Positions 12,067 through 23,207 of a stretch of DNA of 64,000 nucleotides are shown piece by piece (the stretch's first letter is position 1; each line of letters opens with the position of its first letter). The DNA comes from Daucus carota subsp. sativus (Eukaryota > Streptophyta > Magnoliopsida > Apiales > Apiaceae): positions 1,004,779-1,068,778 of the forward strand of contig NC_030383.2 of the NCBI RefSeq assembly GCF_001625215.2. Direction: 5' to 3'. The position numbers and the translations under genes are program-made. Below the pieces are notes generated by a model that worked only from the letters and a program-made list of their open reading frames with translations, did not search any database and was not told the origin of the DNA.

Positions 12067-13132
12067 GTGGGTGTGGAATACTGAGTAAACAGATTAATCA
12101 CACAGTGATCATGGTGATGATAATATGTTTAAGAAGATAATTTGAAAAAAAAACAAGGATGTGAAGTGCTTAGCTGAATTAAGCTGCAGATTCATCCTAT
12201 TATATACTTGATCTCAATAATCCTTGTTTTTAATTATATTTATGAAGGATTTGATTGCCAGATTGTATTAATCTTCCTCAAATGATAATCATCTCTTACA
12301 TTCTGATATTGCCTATTGATGATTTTATTAATAATCATTTGCCAGACTGATCTCGTAAATCTTTCTCTTAATTAGCATATGAGAAATTTTTAATGCGAGT
12401 TCGACCCCAAATTCTAGCTAGTCGCCTCAAAAATATTCAGATCTACGCCTTTTTTTTCATCAATCAAGCCCTCTCCCTTCTCAAAATTCACTTTCATCTC
12501 TTTTTTTCCCCAATCTAATAATCAAAATTTTTATATTTCCTTCTATATTTATCCTTCTTTTGTGCAAAATTCAATTGTGATGCTATTGATTTCGGAGACG
12601 GTGTAGGTTGGATTTCTTGAAAGCATCGTAATGTTTTTCAGTTAAAAAAATATTTTTATTCTATATATTAAGCGATCCGGAAACAAAATAGCTATTTATT
12701 TATTTGTCAACCTGATTGTATTTCCAGTTTTGAGGATTGTCCGGATTAAATTTTTTCAATGAAATACATAATATTATGGCAAAAAAATAAATACGAAAAT
12801 GTTACATATACAAAAAATTAATAGGAATATGAAAAAATTCTAAGTGCTCCAAAATTTGTTTCGAAATTTATTTTCTCAAATCCTTATTGGTAATAAATGA
12901 CTAGTTCCACTTAAATAAATAATAATAAAACCTCTGTATTCACGGGAACCACCAAATTAAAATGAGTCATGTGATTGAAAAAATTTTGGAACAAAACAAG
13001 GACTCAAGCATAGGCACCTAATACAAAATCTGCAGCTCCATCTCAGCTTAAATGCTAACAAAAATTTCATGCACAATAAAAAAAAATCTCCACCTTCATT
13101 GCTGATCTTCTTGTGAATTCTCAGACAACTTA
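12067..13132. other. intergenic DNA, no recognised gene
   Basis: AT-rich sequence between the convergent GT47 and HIPP genes. The right end probably includes the 3' UTR of the HIPP gene. No other feature is supportable. Confidence 0.45.
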
Positions 13133-13963
13133 TCACATGATCGAGCAAGGAGCGGAGTCACGTTGATCTACGCGGTCGTAACCATAAACAACAGGGTACT
13201 GATTATAGTTATAATAGTAAGGTTGTGATCCATAGGCCAAAGGAACAGCCAGGGATTCACTTGTTTTCTCTTCTTTTTTCTCCTCTTTCTTTTCTTCTTT
13301 AGCTGGTCCAACGCTTAACAGATCTGCACATCCTACTTTCTTCCTTAACGAATTCGTGAGCTCGACTGTATCGATTCCTTCTCCGACCACCACGATTTGG
13401 TCTCTGTCGTCTCCGGTCAGTGCTACTGACTCAACTCCTGCACCATTTCAGTTTCTTAATTAGCACACAATTAATCAAACAAATGATAGTTATGCGTTTT
13501 TCAATTACTTTTTCCTTTGGGGAATCCCGGTTGTTATTTGGACATGCATGCTAGAGGTGCAACGTGACACGATCAAACAACCTGACACGAATTTGACCAT
13601 GGAAATACGGATATCTGTACGTACCAAAGGCGGTGGCTGCGATCTTCATGGCCTTCTTGCGAGACTTCTTTTGATCTTCCATGACCACTCTGATCACCAC
13701 CTTTAGCTGTACACCAACAACAAATTCACATAAATCCTAGCATGTCGTAAGGTGATACAATAAAAAGGAAGACGGTCCTGATAAACGATTATATGCAACC
13801 ATTTATCAATGGTTTTTAATAGACGGAAGACAAATCGGGTGATCAAAGTGAACATAACTCCTTTATTCACTTTAAAAATTTTGCCGATAAAAAAACAACT
13901 TAAAGATGATCACATAAATCGCTTGTGAGGCACCGATCTTGATAAGAAACATACCACTGTCAT
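13133..13963 (-). CDS. HIPP-type HMA-domain isoprenylated protein, copy A
   Basis: Three exons on the minus strand, 13963-13955, 13706-13625 and 13437-13133, give 131 residues. Residues 3-70 form a heavy-metal-associated (HMA) fold: KVVIRVVMEDQKKSRKKAM, then GVESVALTGDDRDQIVVVG and a C-terminal helix ending GCADLLSVGP. The metal-binding CxxC is absent, as in the non-metal HIPP subgroup related to the HMA domains of rice Pik receptors. A Lys/Glu-rich spacer and a Tyr-rich segment lead to a C-terminal CSIM, a CaaX box for prenylation, so the protein is expected at membranes. The first exon encodes only MTV, usual for the subfamily. A TATA box lies 92 bp upstream of the ATG. A paralogue with the same exon layout is 4 kb to the right. 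Confidence 0.92.
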
Positions 13964-14054
13964 ATTCTTGGTTTCGGGAGGATGGAATTGTGGAACTTGT
14001 TTATATGTTTGAAAAGATATAACTGAGTGAGTAATGTTATTAGTATTGAGAACG

Positions 14055-14062
14055 TATATATA
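14055..14062 (-). promoter_or_regulatory. TATA box of HIPP copy A
   Basis: TATATATA sits about 92 bp upstream of the ATG at 13963 on the minus strand, a normal distance for a plant core promoter with a short leader. Confidence 0.65.
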
Positions 14063-14090
14063 GAAGAATTCCGAGTGAGAATACTCGTAA

Positions 14091-14528
14091 GGGTGTATTG
14101 GATTGAGATTTTAAAGATTTTTTTGCATTCATGAAATCCGAGGGTTTTCGATTGGGATGGTTTGAAATCTATTAAAATCTTGAGGTATTCAATTGGGATT
14201 TTAAATTATGCTACAAAATCTGGTAGCATTCAATTGAGATTTTAAATTATGCTTTAAAATCTGATGGTATTCAATTGAGATTATTTAAAATTTATTAAAA
14301 TATGATGGTATTCAAATGCTGATGGATTTTTTTGGATTTCATAAAATAATAGATTTTGTTGCATTCTTCAGTGTATTTTAAGTTTTTTGAAATCCCACCA
14401 AACTCAATAAGATTTTGAAGCATTATACTTAAATCCTACCAACTATGCGACATTTTATCAAGATATCAAAATCACGTACAATCTATCAACTAAAAACAAT
14501 CCATTAAAATTCCAATCAAATCCAGCCC
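14091..14528. mobile_element. long-TIR MITE (GGGTGTATTGGATT family)
   Basis: This 438-bp element has ends GGGTGTATTGGATTGAGATT and, reading in from the right, GGGCTGGATTTGATTGGAAT. Inside are short near-tandem units around ATTCAATTGAGATTTTAAAT. It lies about 30 bp upstream of the HIPP copy A TATA box and may affect that promoter. No target duplication could be read with confidence. A 40-bp fragment of the same family (GTGTATTCAACTGAGATTTT) is at 52882-52901 in the glucanase gene. Confidence 0.6.
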
Positions 14529-15232
14529 GTCAGTTACATTCACTCACTCGCAATGAATTAGTCGCCAGAGAAGAAAGCGTCAATGCGCGGCAACGACAAA
14601 ACCAAACTTTTCACCATCATAATTCATAATTACTTGACTTGTCACAACGCAGTCCTGCGCAGTACTCCTATGATTAACATTAGCTTTTATTTATAAAAAT
14701 CGGCTCACTCTCCTCGGAGAAATTATACAGAAGAGCACTTGATCCTTAAAAATGAGTAATCAAAAACTCGTCCAGAGTCCTCAGATTTGTAATGCGTTGA
14801 ACCGATTTTCGACTTTTCACATATTTAAGTAATTTTTTCTTAGGCCCCAATACTATTATTTTTAAAAAATGTAGGTTTAATTTGATTTAACATATGTATT
14901 TAGATTAAGAAATGTGGAAATTACAGTGAAGCTCACGTAGAACTTAGAAGACTTGGTGTGAAGTCATTAAAGAACGCGAAACTTGTATTATAGTGTCGTG
15001 CCGCGTGCGACTCAAATTTCACAGTAGATTTCAGTCTCACGCGTCAAGTGGGAAGCAAAATGCACCAATAAAACTCAAGTAGCAGCTCGCTTGCTGGTCA
15101 ATCGTCAGCTTGACTTCTGACTTCTCAATATAATAATACACTCATTTCGTTCTCTACTTCTCTGATCGAAAACAATTATTTCTTCCGTTCGTTATTCTTT
15201 TTCTCCTCAAAATATCTTTTACTCGGCTATAA
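14529..15232. other. intergenic DNA, no recognised gene
   Basis: Ordinary intergenic sequence between two MITEs. No coding frame, RNA gene or repeat is supportable. Confidence 0.45.
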
Positions 15233-15233
15233 T

Positions 15234-15424
15234 CAGTTGTAAAAAATGGGAATCGGACGTAATCGGTGAAGTCACGGAACATGAATTAATCGGTGATTAA
15301 TTGAATTGATCGGAGATTAATCGGATTAATCAGTAATTAATCGGAGATTTAATCAGTTCGGCGAGCTACGGAACAAGGATTAATTGGTGACTAATCGTGA
15401 TTAACCACCAACTTTTAGAACAGA
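15234..15424. mobile_element. small hAT-like MITE (ATTAATCGG family), copy 2
   Basis: This 191-bp relative of the 6401-6585 element begins CAGTTGTAAAAAATGGGAAT and ends CAACTTTTAGAACAGA. It is flanked by identical 9-bp repeats GGCTATAAT at 15225-15233 and 15425-15433, compatible with an 8-bp hAT duplication plus one chance base. Confidence 0.8.
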
Positions 15425-15532
15425 GGCTATAATATATTTCCGTCAATTAAATCAATTAATTAACGATTTGAGGTCCTCACCATTTAGGAGACTCAAAACT
15501 AATATTTTCTATCGTAAAAATTATTAATGATA

Positions 15533-16797
15533 ATAATTTTAGGGGAAAAATCTCAAATTGGTCACTGAAGTAAGGGTGTAGTATCAAAAATTTTATCAAA
15601 CTTAACGGGGTCTCACTCATACCACTCTATTAACGAATAATGACAAAAATGTTAGTTTGACTTGTTGACCTAACAGAAAGTGACATGGCAAACAGAGTGA
15701 CTGACAGAGCGGCTTACGTGGCTTGCGACTCGCATTACAACGGTGTGGGGATGAAAGATAAAAAAACAAATAAGATTAATTATTATAAAAGCTGTCACTG
15801 TATAATCCATCTACTCTTTGTTTAATTGTAAAAAGCATTTGTATGTACTATTCCCCGGCTTCAGCTGAATCGTGATCCATCCCACTTCTTTTTGTATTTT
15901 TTTCTATAATTTAACATATATTATAATTTTAATATATAATTTTATAATTTATTTCTAAAATTTTGTATTTTTTGAAAAAATTTAAATGTTAAATCTATTT
16001 TAAAAAGAAAATCTGAAAAATAAAATACATTTTCATAAAATATATTTTCATAAATGATTTTAATTTTTTTTTCAGAATAAAAATTTAATTATTAATTTTT
16101 TAATGTATTTGGAACCTTTGATAGTAATAAATTATCAAATATATAAAATTTATTAATTTAATAATAAAATATTATAAAATATTTTTTAAATTTATCAATT
16201 ATATTTTTATAAAATCAAATTTCAAAAATAAAACATGTCACTAAAAAAGTTTTCAATAATAAAAAAGTTTTCAATAATTAAAACGTATAAATTTTTTACA
16301 CAACAGTATAATAAGCTGATTTGAACGTATAAATCTTTGCATTGACTACGATCTATGAATCAAATGAGCAGAATTATTATTTTATTTTAAGTTCGAGTTA
16401 AACTTTCAAGGTTTTTCAAACGGTTTCCGCAGTGTAGGTACAGTTGATCAAGGAAGAAGTACTCGTAATTATTATAAAGTAAAAGAAGGTGCAATTGAAA
16501 GAATTAAGAAGCAGTTTTAAAGAAAATGACCTGAGGGAGAGGAGTGAAACCGGGATGGGGGTATTTGATTATTTTGTAATATTACAATCCACGCAGATGC
16601 AGACTGGGATGTTGTCAGCCACTGTGTCCAAGAAACGTTTGTCATGTCAGCTTTCCGTTTGGTTAAACAGTCAAACTAACGGATATGTCATTATCCGTTA
16701 CTAAAGTGGTACGGATGAGACCCCGTTGAGTTCGATATAATTTTTGATATTACAGGCTCACTTCGGTGACCAATTTGAGATTTTCCCCATAATTTTA
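15533..16797. mobile_element. Mutator-like non-autonomous element with 9-bp TSD
   Basis: The element is 15542-16788 (1247 bp), flanked by exact 9-bp repeats ATAATTTTA at 15533-15541 and 16789-16797. Both termini carry inverted repeats of about 128 bp. Starting from the outside they share GGGGAAAA, TCTCAAATTGGTCAC, ATCAAAAATT, AACGGGGTCTCA, TACCACT, TAATGACA and GTTAGTTTGACT in the same order, at roughly 85% identity by eye. The 9-bp duplication and long TIRs indicate a MULE. No transposase frame is present; the centre is very AT-rich, so it is non-autonomous. Confidence 0.85.
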
Positions 16798-17268
16798 GTG
16801 TACAATAACTCAAAAAACTTTATATGTTTTTTACAGATCAGAAATAGTGTAGAATAAAAAAGATCCGTGGAAAATGTGTGAAAATTATATAAATATAAGT
16901 GTTGAATGAATTAAAAGAGGTCTTGATATAACTGTACCTACACGCCAGTTCCGGCTTCTTTCCGGCGACAAAGGAAACAAAATTAACGTGGGAATATTTA
17001 GCGAGATTGGATGAGTACTTGATCGCTGGAAATGAGTAATCAAATCGCAATTAATTTCCGATTAATTCTTATTCAGTGTATTCGTTGACATGTCCGATTC
17101 CCTTACCGAACTGGTTAAAAACTTAACCAACCCCACGTTTCTTTTAGTTGCTTAAAGGGCTAAACAATGCAGATCAAGTGCTAGACTATTACTAAATGAT
17201 ACGGCTGATTCATTACTGAACCATGCCAAAACAGTGTTGCCAAACACCGGATGAGGTTGCTACGAAGG

Positions 17269-17411
17269 AACTCAGCAAGCAGCCAAACAAGGTGTGTTGG
17301 TGTGGTGGTAGAGCTCTTGTACCCCCTTTGCGGGAGTTTGGGAGTCTGATTCCCCACTTGTGCGTGTGTAATCAATTAGCAAAAAAAAAGAAAAAAAACT
17401 CAGCAAGCAGC
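17269..17411 (+). mobile_element. tRNA-derived SINE with 15-bp target duplication
   Basis: A 113-bp insertion (17284-17396) sits between exact 15-bp repeats AACTCAGCAAGCAGC (17269-17283, 17397-17411). It has a tRNA-like head: a box A-like TGGTAGAGCTCTTG near 17306-17319 and a box B-like GAGTCTGATTCC near 17342-17353. It ends in a poly-A tract interrupted by one G, directly before the second repeat. Long target duplications and an A tail are the marks of LINE-mediated retroposition. The element is short for plant SINEs, which usually run 100-200 bp. Confidence 0.85.
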
Positions 17412-17762
17412 ACCAGCACCTCAGTTGCTTCCCTAAGCGAAATCGAGTTTCAAATTGTAAGAAGTCTAGTAACTGAACCAACGAATCAAGCTGAACACAA
17501 TTTCCGTTACACTTATCCAATTTAATTTCAGAAGCAAAATTTGATATCTGTATATTACATTTCCTTATATTTCGATATTTCATATCATTATTTAGCTAAT
17601 CGACTCAAATCCTTCTATCTTCGTTTCATTATTTAGCTAATCAACTCAAAGGCAGCGACAGAGATACCATTGAGCGTACACATAACAAATTTCCGCTTAA
17701 TTTTTCTTATTCAATCAAGCCTAGCCAGGTCCTCCCGCAGAATCCAAAAATTGGAACCATAA

Positions 17763-18502
17763 TTACATGATGCTGCAGTTGGGATCGGAATCTCTGAACT
17801 CGTAAACAGGGTAAAGAGGAGGTTGAGGGTACGCCCAGACCTGCATAGGCACCGTGGGAGTCTCGGCTTTTTTAGCAGCAGCTGCTGGTTCCTTAGGCTT
17901 CTCTGCTTTAGCTGGTCCTACGCTCAGCAAGTCTGCACCTCCGACTTTCTTTCGTAGCAGCTTCGCAAGCTCAACTGTGTCGATTCCGTCTCCAATGATT
18001 TCTAATTGATCCCTGTTATCCCCTTTTAGTGCCACTGATTCAACCCCTGCAACAATTTTAATCAAGATTAGAATATGCAGAGGATTCGAATTTTCGGGTT
18101 TGAGCATTGATGTATCAGATTAAATACCTGAAACAGTAGCTGCAATCTGCATGGCCTTTGTGCGAGATTTCTTTTGGTCGACCATTGTGACTCTGATCAA
18201 CACCTTTTGCTGCAAACACCGAGAAATCAACAAAAAGTTAATTCAAACCATATATAGTTAAAATTGAATAGTTGATGTCCGGGAAATGTTATTTCCAGAG
18301 CAATTTGTATCTGAACTGTTTAATGATATACAAATTGCTCTCGAAATAAAAAACCGCTTTGAAATTAAAATTTTCAACAACAGATTGTCAATTTGACCGC
18401 AAAAAATCATATAAGTGTAGTAATTTTTGGGATAGAGGAAATGTTAAATATCTCGAACATCTCGAAAATGAAAATTTGTTAGTACTACTAACTTACCATC
18501 AT
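17763..18502 (-). CDS. HIPP-type HMA-domain isoprenylated protein, copy B
   Basis: Three exons on the minus strand, 18502-18497, 18209-18128 and 18046-17763, give 123 residues. The middle exon is 82 bp, exactly as in copy A, and the phases are identical. The HMA domain (KVLIRVTMVDQKKSRTKAM ... GVESVALKGDNRDQLEIIG ... ADLLSVGP) lacks CxxC. The spacer is Ala/Lys-rich rather than Lys/Glu-rich, and the tail is Pro/Tyr-rich and ends in the CaaX box CSIM. The role is expected to parallel copy A: a prenylated, membrane-linked HMA protein, often defence-related in this subgroup. A TATA box lies about 130 bp upstream. The same orientation and 4-kb spacing mark a tandem duplication that has since diverged in the tail. 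Confidence 0.92.
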
Positions 18503-18632
18503 TGTTCTGGTTTAGACTGATGAAGCAGAGGTAGGAGACTTTGGTCTGAACTTTGATATTATGAGAGGGAGTTTGTGTATGAAACTTTGAATGAATGAAA
18601 TGAGCAATGTGTTTGGGAAGTGAAGTGAGGTG

Positions 18633-18640
18633 TTTATATA
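18633..18640 (-). promoter_or_regulatory. TATA box of HIPP copy B
   Basis: On the minus strand the sequence reads TATATAAA, about 131 bp upstream of the ATG at 18502. Confidence 0.7.
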
Positions 18641-19867
18641 GGATAATTTTAATAAAACGAGTGAGTTGGACTTGAAACAGTGACTTGTGGAAAATCTGAT
18701 AACGTCAAAGGGGATGACCTAATCAAAATTGCATTCTGTGATCAGGGTTCCATTATACTGACTTGTTCTAAACGGATCCCACCATGTTTCTGTCCTTTAA
18801 GCTTTTGTAAGAAATTTCGGAATTTCCTAGCAGCAACAGATTTCAACGATTTTGTTTATCCAAATATCCAGCCTCGTGCGCTATCAGCTAAAATGTCTGA
18901 TTATAATATTTCTTTTCTCTTTAACAACTCATTATAGGTGATATACTTTTTGGGTGATTCACTTTTTACAAGTGACCTTTTATATTTATAAGAGGAAGTT
19001 GAATATTCTCGCATCTTTCAGTAATTCAACTTTTTCAGTAATTTGTTTTTTATAAGTAAATTGTAACTAGCATTTTTCAATAATTTATTTTTTATGACTC
19101 TAGAGAAAAAAATTAGAATTTTTTATTTTATTATTATATTAATAATTTTATATCTAAACAATTATCTATGTAGTTAAGCAAAAAAATAGTTATCATTTAT
19201 AAGTAGCTTCTCACTAAAATTTTAAGTACTTCTATTTTAGCTTATAAAGAGATATGTTGAATTAGTGATTTGTATTGATATATTTGAATAATTTGTACAA
19301 ATTTGTTAATCAATTTGATTTATATCGGTATAGTTGAATAATTTGTACAAATTTGATCTTTGATCAAATCTTATCAAAGATGACGGGTCTCTCTTCATTT
19401 TGTAAAAGAATGCCTGCTTTCTGTCAAATTTTATCATACAAAATTTAAACTCACTTAATTTTTCTAAAAGTTTTCCCTCATCCACTCTATTGTTGTGTTA
19501 GACTCGTCCAGCTGTGTTTAATTGAGGTGAATAAATGTAGAAGGAATTGAATGAAATTTGAGAGACAATTATTCAAAAAAAAATATCTTAAATATTTAAA
19601 AAACAGTTACTCCCTCCGTCTCCCTCATTTGTTTACGGCTTCTGTTTTGGGTGGTCCCCTTCATTCTTTACATTACCCAAAACAGCAACCTTTTAATATA
19701 ATAAGAATCATGTTTTTATTTCTCCCTCCCCACAAATACTTTCATTAGTGCAAGTTGATCAAGTTTAATTAAGTTAATCAAACAATTACTTTATTCGCGT
19801 TTAACCCAGACCACGTATACTCTCTGTTCTTTCTGGCAGCTCATTCATCACTTTCCCTTTTCCTCAT
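18641..19867. other. intergenic DNA, no recognised gene
   Basis: AT-rich DNA with a lone Stowaway-like end (ACTCCCTCCGTCTCCCTC) at about 19611-19628 whose partner terminus I could not find. No gene is supportable. Confidence 0.45.
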
Positions 19868-20046
19868 AAACCCTAGAAACCATACTTCATCTCTATATTA
19901 TCGATTCAATGTACTCGATGGAATCCCAAATTATATATGATTCAGCCCCGATTTCCGATTCTGACTCTGAAATTGTATCTTCTCCGTCCTTGTTATCTCT
20001 GGTTATAAATAACAAGGATGAAATAATTTCAAAATATAATGCATAA
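19868..20046 (+). pseudogene. possible orphan first exon with telobox leader
   Basis: A telobox (AAACCCTAGA, 19868-19877) and CT-rich leader precede an ATG at 19909 that opens a 45-codon frame ending at 20046. The peptide starts MYSMESQIIYDSAPISDSDS and is acidic and Ser-rich, then reads into what looks like non-coding sequence (IISKYNA, stop). I do not recognise it. It could be the first exon of a gene whose remainder is lost, or a small gene of its own. Confidence 0.3.
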
Positions 20047-20938
20047 ACTTTGAGGGGTCACATGAGATAAAATACTTGTTAGAAACTAATATACACATTG
20101 TTACCTCTCAAACAATTATAATTAATGGTAAATTTGGACAGAATAATGACTAGATGTCACAACTCTCACGGGAATGTTAAGTGTAGGGTGCGTATTGCCA
20201 CGTTTTAAAATTCAGATACTAAATTATGTTTGGAGCAAACCTAAGAGTTACAAAATGTAACTAACGCTGTTACTTTATTTTACTAAACTTTTATCAAAGA
20301 TATCGCAATCTTTGAAATTTCAACATATCGCTGCCTCTGGTCCGAAATTAAATTCAATATTTGTGTGTTGAGTAAAGAAGTTTGGCAAATTGTGCAACAA
20401 TAAAGAACGTTGAAAATGACATTTGCGATCGACGGGAGACTTGGGAGGAGACTTCGTAACGCGTCATCCGGGTCCGGGACAGACACACAGTGCTTGTGGG
20501 CTCCACACGGCATCAGGACTTTCCCATGCAATTTCTAGAATTCTAGTACTTGACATCCGTGTGATATAAATTATAAATTAATCGTTCGTAATGTCGAGTA
20601 ATTAAAATAATTATACTAACACCAGGATTTAATTTAATTTAATGATCAAAGAAATTATTTATTAATTAATTAATAATATTAAAAGTTGAATAGCATAATA
20701 ATATCTTAAAAAGAATTAGTTAGAGAATTTATCGGTTAAATGGTTTTCACAAACACGCTGTTAAATAAAAAGGGTAAATTTTTAGATCATGGGTTTGTGA
20801 AATATTCACATCTGAATTTGATTCACGCAAAAAGAAAAAAAGGGGGTCTGATCGAATCAGGTTATCTGAGAATATCTTAATTCTTTTTATCCACGATTGT
20901 AGTATCTTACTACTAACAAGCTTCAGTCTAATTTGTAA
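20047..20938. other. intergenic DNA, no recognised gene
   Basis: No coding frame or repeat is supportable. A slightly GC-richer patch at 20430-20530 has no identifiable content. Confidence 0.4.
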
Positions 20939-21333
20939 GAGCATCTCCAACGGCGTTGGCTATAATCGTTGGCTAAATTGGACCTGTAAAACATTATGTA
21001 AAATTTGTTGAACCTGTAAGACATTTTGCTTCAATGGTACTGGCTGTATTGGTTGGTTATAATTTAAAAATAGAATGTTATTAATATTTTAAATTGTTAA
21101 AATAGAATATATCAGTTCCATATGGTAATAAATTATGTACAATCTTCCTACAGATTTTCTTACAGACCTGTAGAGGTTCGACAAATTTAGCCATCCATAG
21201 GAGGTTGGCTAAATTTATAGACAACAGTTGATCATGGTTGGAGTTGAGTTTTTGGAGCTGTTGGCTAAATTTTTTTATTTCAAGTATGCCAACTCACCTT
21301 TTAGCCAAGGGTTTTAGATGGTTGGAGATGCTC
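20939..21333. mobile_element. Tourist (PIF/Harbinger) MITE
   Basis: This 395-bp element has perfect 13-bp termini GAGCATCTCCAAC / GTTGGAGATGCTC and a TAA duplication (20936-20938 and 21334-21336). The interior repeats the word TTGGCTAAATTT in both orientations. It has no coding frame. Confidence 0.9.
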
Positions 21334-21416
21334 TAACGGTCCTGGCCTGGACAACTGTTTAGGCTGATTATGATGCAACTGGATTACGTGGCAACATTTG
21401 TTTTACAAATTAAGCA

Positions 21417-21626
21417 TATATTTTACGAATTTTCTGTGGTGTGCTCATGAGCACATAATAGTCACTAACTCTCATGAGAATACTAATTTTTGATTGATGG
21501 ATGGATATTAAATATTGATAGCCCCCTGCATTCACACCAATTCCACCAATCAAATTAAACCATTTTGATGAGAGTTGGTGCTTAGCATGTGCTCATGAGC
21601 ACACACTAGAAAAACCGTATATTTTA
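21417..21626. mobile_element. Mutator-type MITE with 9-bp TSD and palindromic ends
   Basis: The element (21426-21617, 192 bp) is flanked by exact 9-bp repeats TATATTTTA. Its inverted termini run for about 50 bp and each contains the 16-bp palindrome TGTGCTCATGAGCACA. The ends read CGAATTTTCTGTGGTGTGCT and, from the right, CGGTTTTTCTAGTGTGTGCT. There is no coding frame. Confidence 0.85.
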
Positions 21627-21985
21627 TAACTCTTAATGTTTTGACAATATTTGCGGGGTCCAAAATTAGAAATCAAGAATAGATTCGAGTGAACTTTGGT
21701 CAAATATGTGCGACCGGACTTAGATTTCTCATAACGTGTGGTATGTTTATATATAAATCTTGAAATTATATTTCATATCGATTATTCGAATGCCATGTAA
21801 TAATGAAACTCATGTTAAGAAGCTGGGCTATGCATGCACATTATCTCACAGTTGGACTTCCCCTGGGGCCCTTACCATTTCTCACTGTTCATATTCAAGC
21901 CCAGTTTTAAGTCGTATGGTATTAGGCCACACTTCTATTCACCGCCCGCGAATAGACAATACATCAGTGCACGTAAGTCGTAACT

Positions 21986-22318
21986 TAGAGCCCGTTTCTC
22001 TGGTGTTATGTTATTTTTTGGATAAGTTGATAGATTAAAATGTTTGTTTGGACAAACTTATTAATAACTTATGAATTATTAAAAATATAATAATAAAAAT
22101 AAAAAAATATTAATAACTTATGATTTAAGAGTAATTTTTATTAAGAAAAGACTAAAAAATTCTGTCACTGAAAAAAGTACCTCAAACAAACTTTTGGTTT
22201 TAAATCAGTTTCTGGATTATTTCTGACTTTAATTCGAATACTGATTTATTATACAAATAGACATTTTTAAGCTTAAAGCCAAAGATGACTTAAAACCAAC
22301 CCCGGCAAACATGCTCTA
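21986..22318. mobile_element. hAT-like MITE (TAGAGC...GTTT family)
   Basis: The stretch begins TAGAGCCCGTTT and ends AAACATGCTCTA, an imperfect inverted repeat, and is about 333 bp long. The interior is AT-rich with repeated AATAACTTATGA words. No target duplication is evident, so the class is tentative. Confidence 0.5.
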
Positions 22319-22383
22319 AACAGACATTTTATTTCCGTTTGTTTGTCGGGCAATGTGGAATCTCAATAAATAAATGATATCTC

Positions 22384-23026
22384 ATGTGGACTCTCCCCAA
22401 CATAGGATTTATCAAAAGCAACGTCCATGCTGTGTACTTTGATCCCCCTCCCCCAAATGGCAATACCACTGGTGTAGGAATTGTTATTCGTGATGATGAG
22501 GGTTCTATCTTGGCAATGCTCACTGGTTTTCCAGGGCATATCAACCCGAGAGCCAATAAATTTTGGGCCATACAGTTAGGTTTGCAGCTTGCATTCAAGA
22601 TCAGGGAATCGTCCATAGAACTGGAATCTGAATCGGCTGCAGCCTTTAGAGAATGAGATGATTATCATTGGTTCACTGATCCCAGACACACCAGAATGGT
22701 GGAGCGACTGAATCAGAGGCTGAGCATTGGCAGGCTCAGCTTGGTTAAGAGAACCATTATCCCAAGTCTGAATATGCTCGCCAGGTATCTGGCTGAAGAT
22801 GAAGCTGCGACTAAGTTCAGAGTTGTGAGGATATAGGAGGCAACTTCAGGGTGGTGGATGAAGACGAGTATGAGGCCATGCAGCAACAGGAAGTAATGAT
22901 GGAGGAGCAAGGACATACTGCTCGACATTTAGATCCGGCTTCCTCGACATTGATTAAGCACAGTACTGCTCTCTCCTCTCCTCTTTGCACTCCTCCGTCT
23001 CTCCCACCCCCAGTCTCTAATTATTA
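22384..23026 (+). pseudogene. LINE-type RNase H domain pseudogene
   Basis: An open frame from 22384 encodes WTLPNIGFIKSNVHAVYF, TGVGIVIRDDEGSILAML and RANKFWAIQLGLQLAFKI, the RVT_3 (RNase H-like) fold found at the end of plant LINE ORF2 and in domesticated relatives. A TGA at 22654-22656 stops it where the family has Trp; the same frame then continues DDYHWFTDP ... IIPSLNMLARYLAE to a TAG, after which a one-base shift restores NFRVVDEDEYEAM and a Ser/Pro tail ending at 23026. So there are two stops and one frameshift. The sequence downstream, with a T-rich tail, fits a LINE 3' end. It cannot make a full protein as it stands. Confidence 0.8.
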
Positions 23027-23207
23027 AGTTTATTTTCATAAATCATCTTTTATTTTCAGATTGGATTTTTTTGCACTCTCTGCGTAGAGTTTTAGCCCTT
23101 TGCTGGGCTGTAATTAAATTAAATATCTAATTGCCAGGGCTGAGCCCTAAATATTGCTTTGCTGGATCTGTTTGTTGTAGAGGGGTGTGGTTGTTTACCC
23201 CTTTTCT

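Noticed and set aside
19608-19770. Possible Stowaway MITE (ACTCCCTCCGTCTCC end)
   Set aside because: No complementary right terminus was found nearby; probably a truncated copy.
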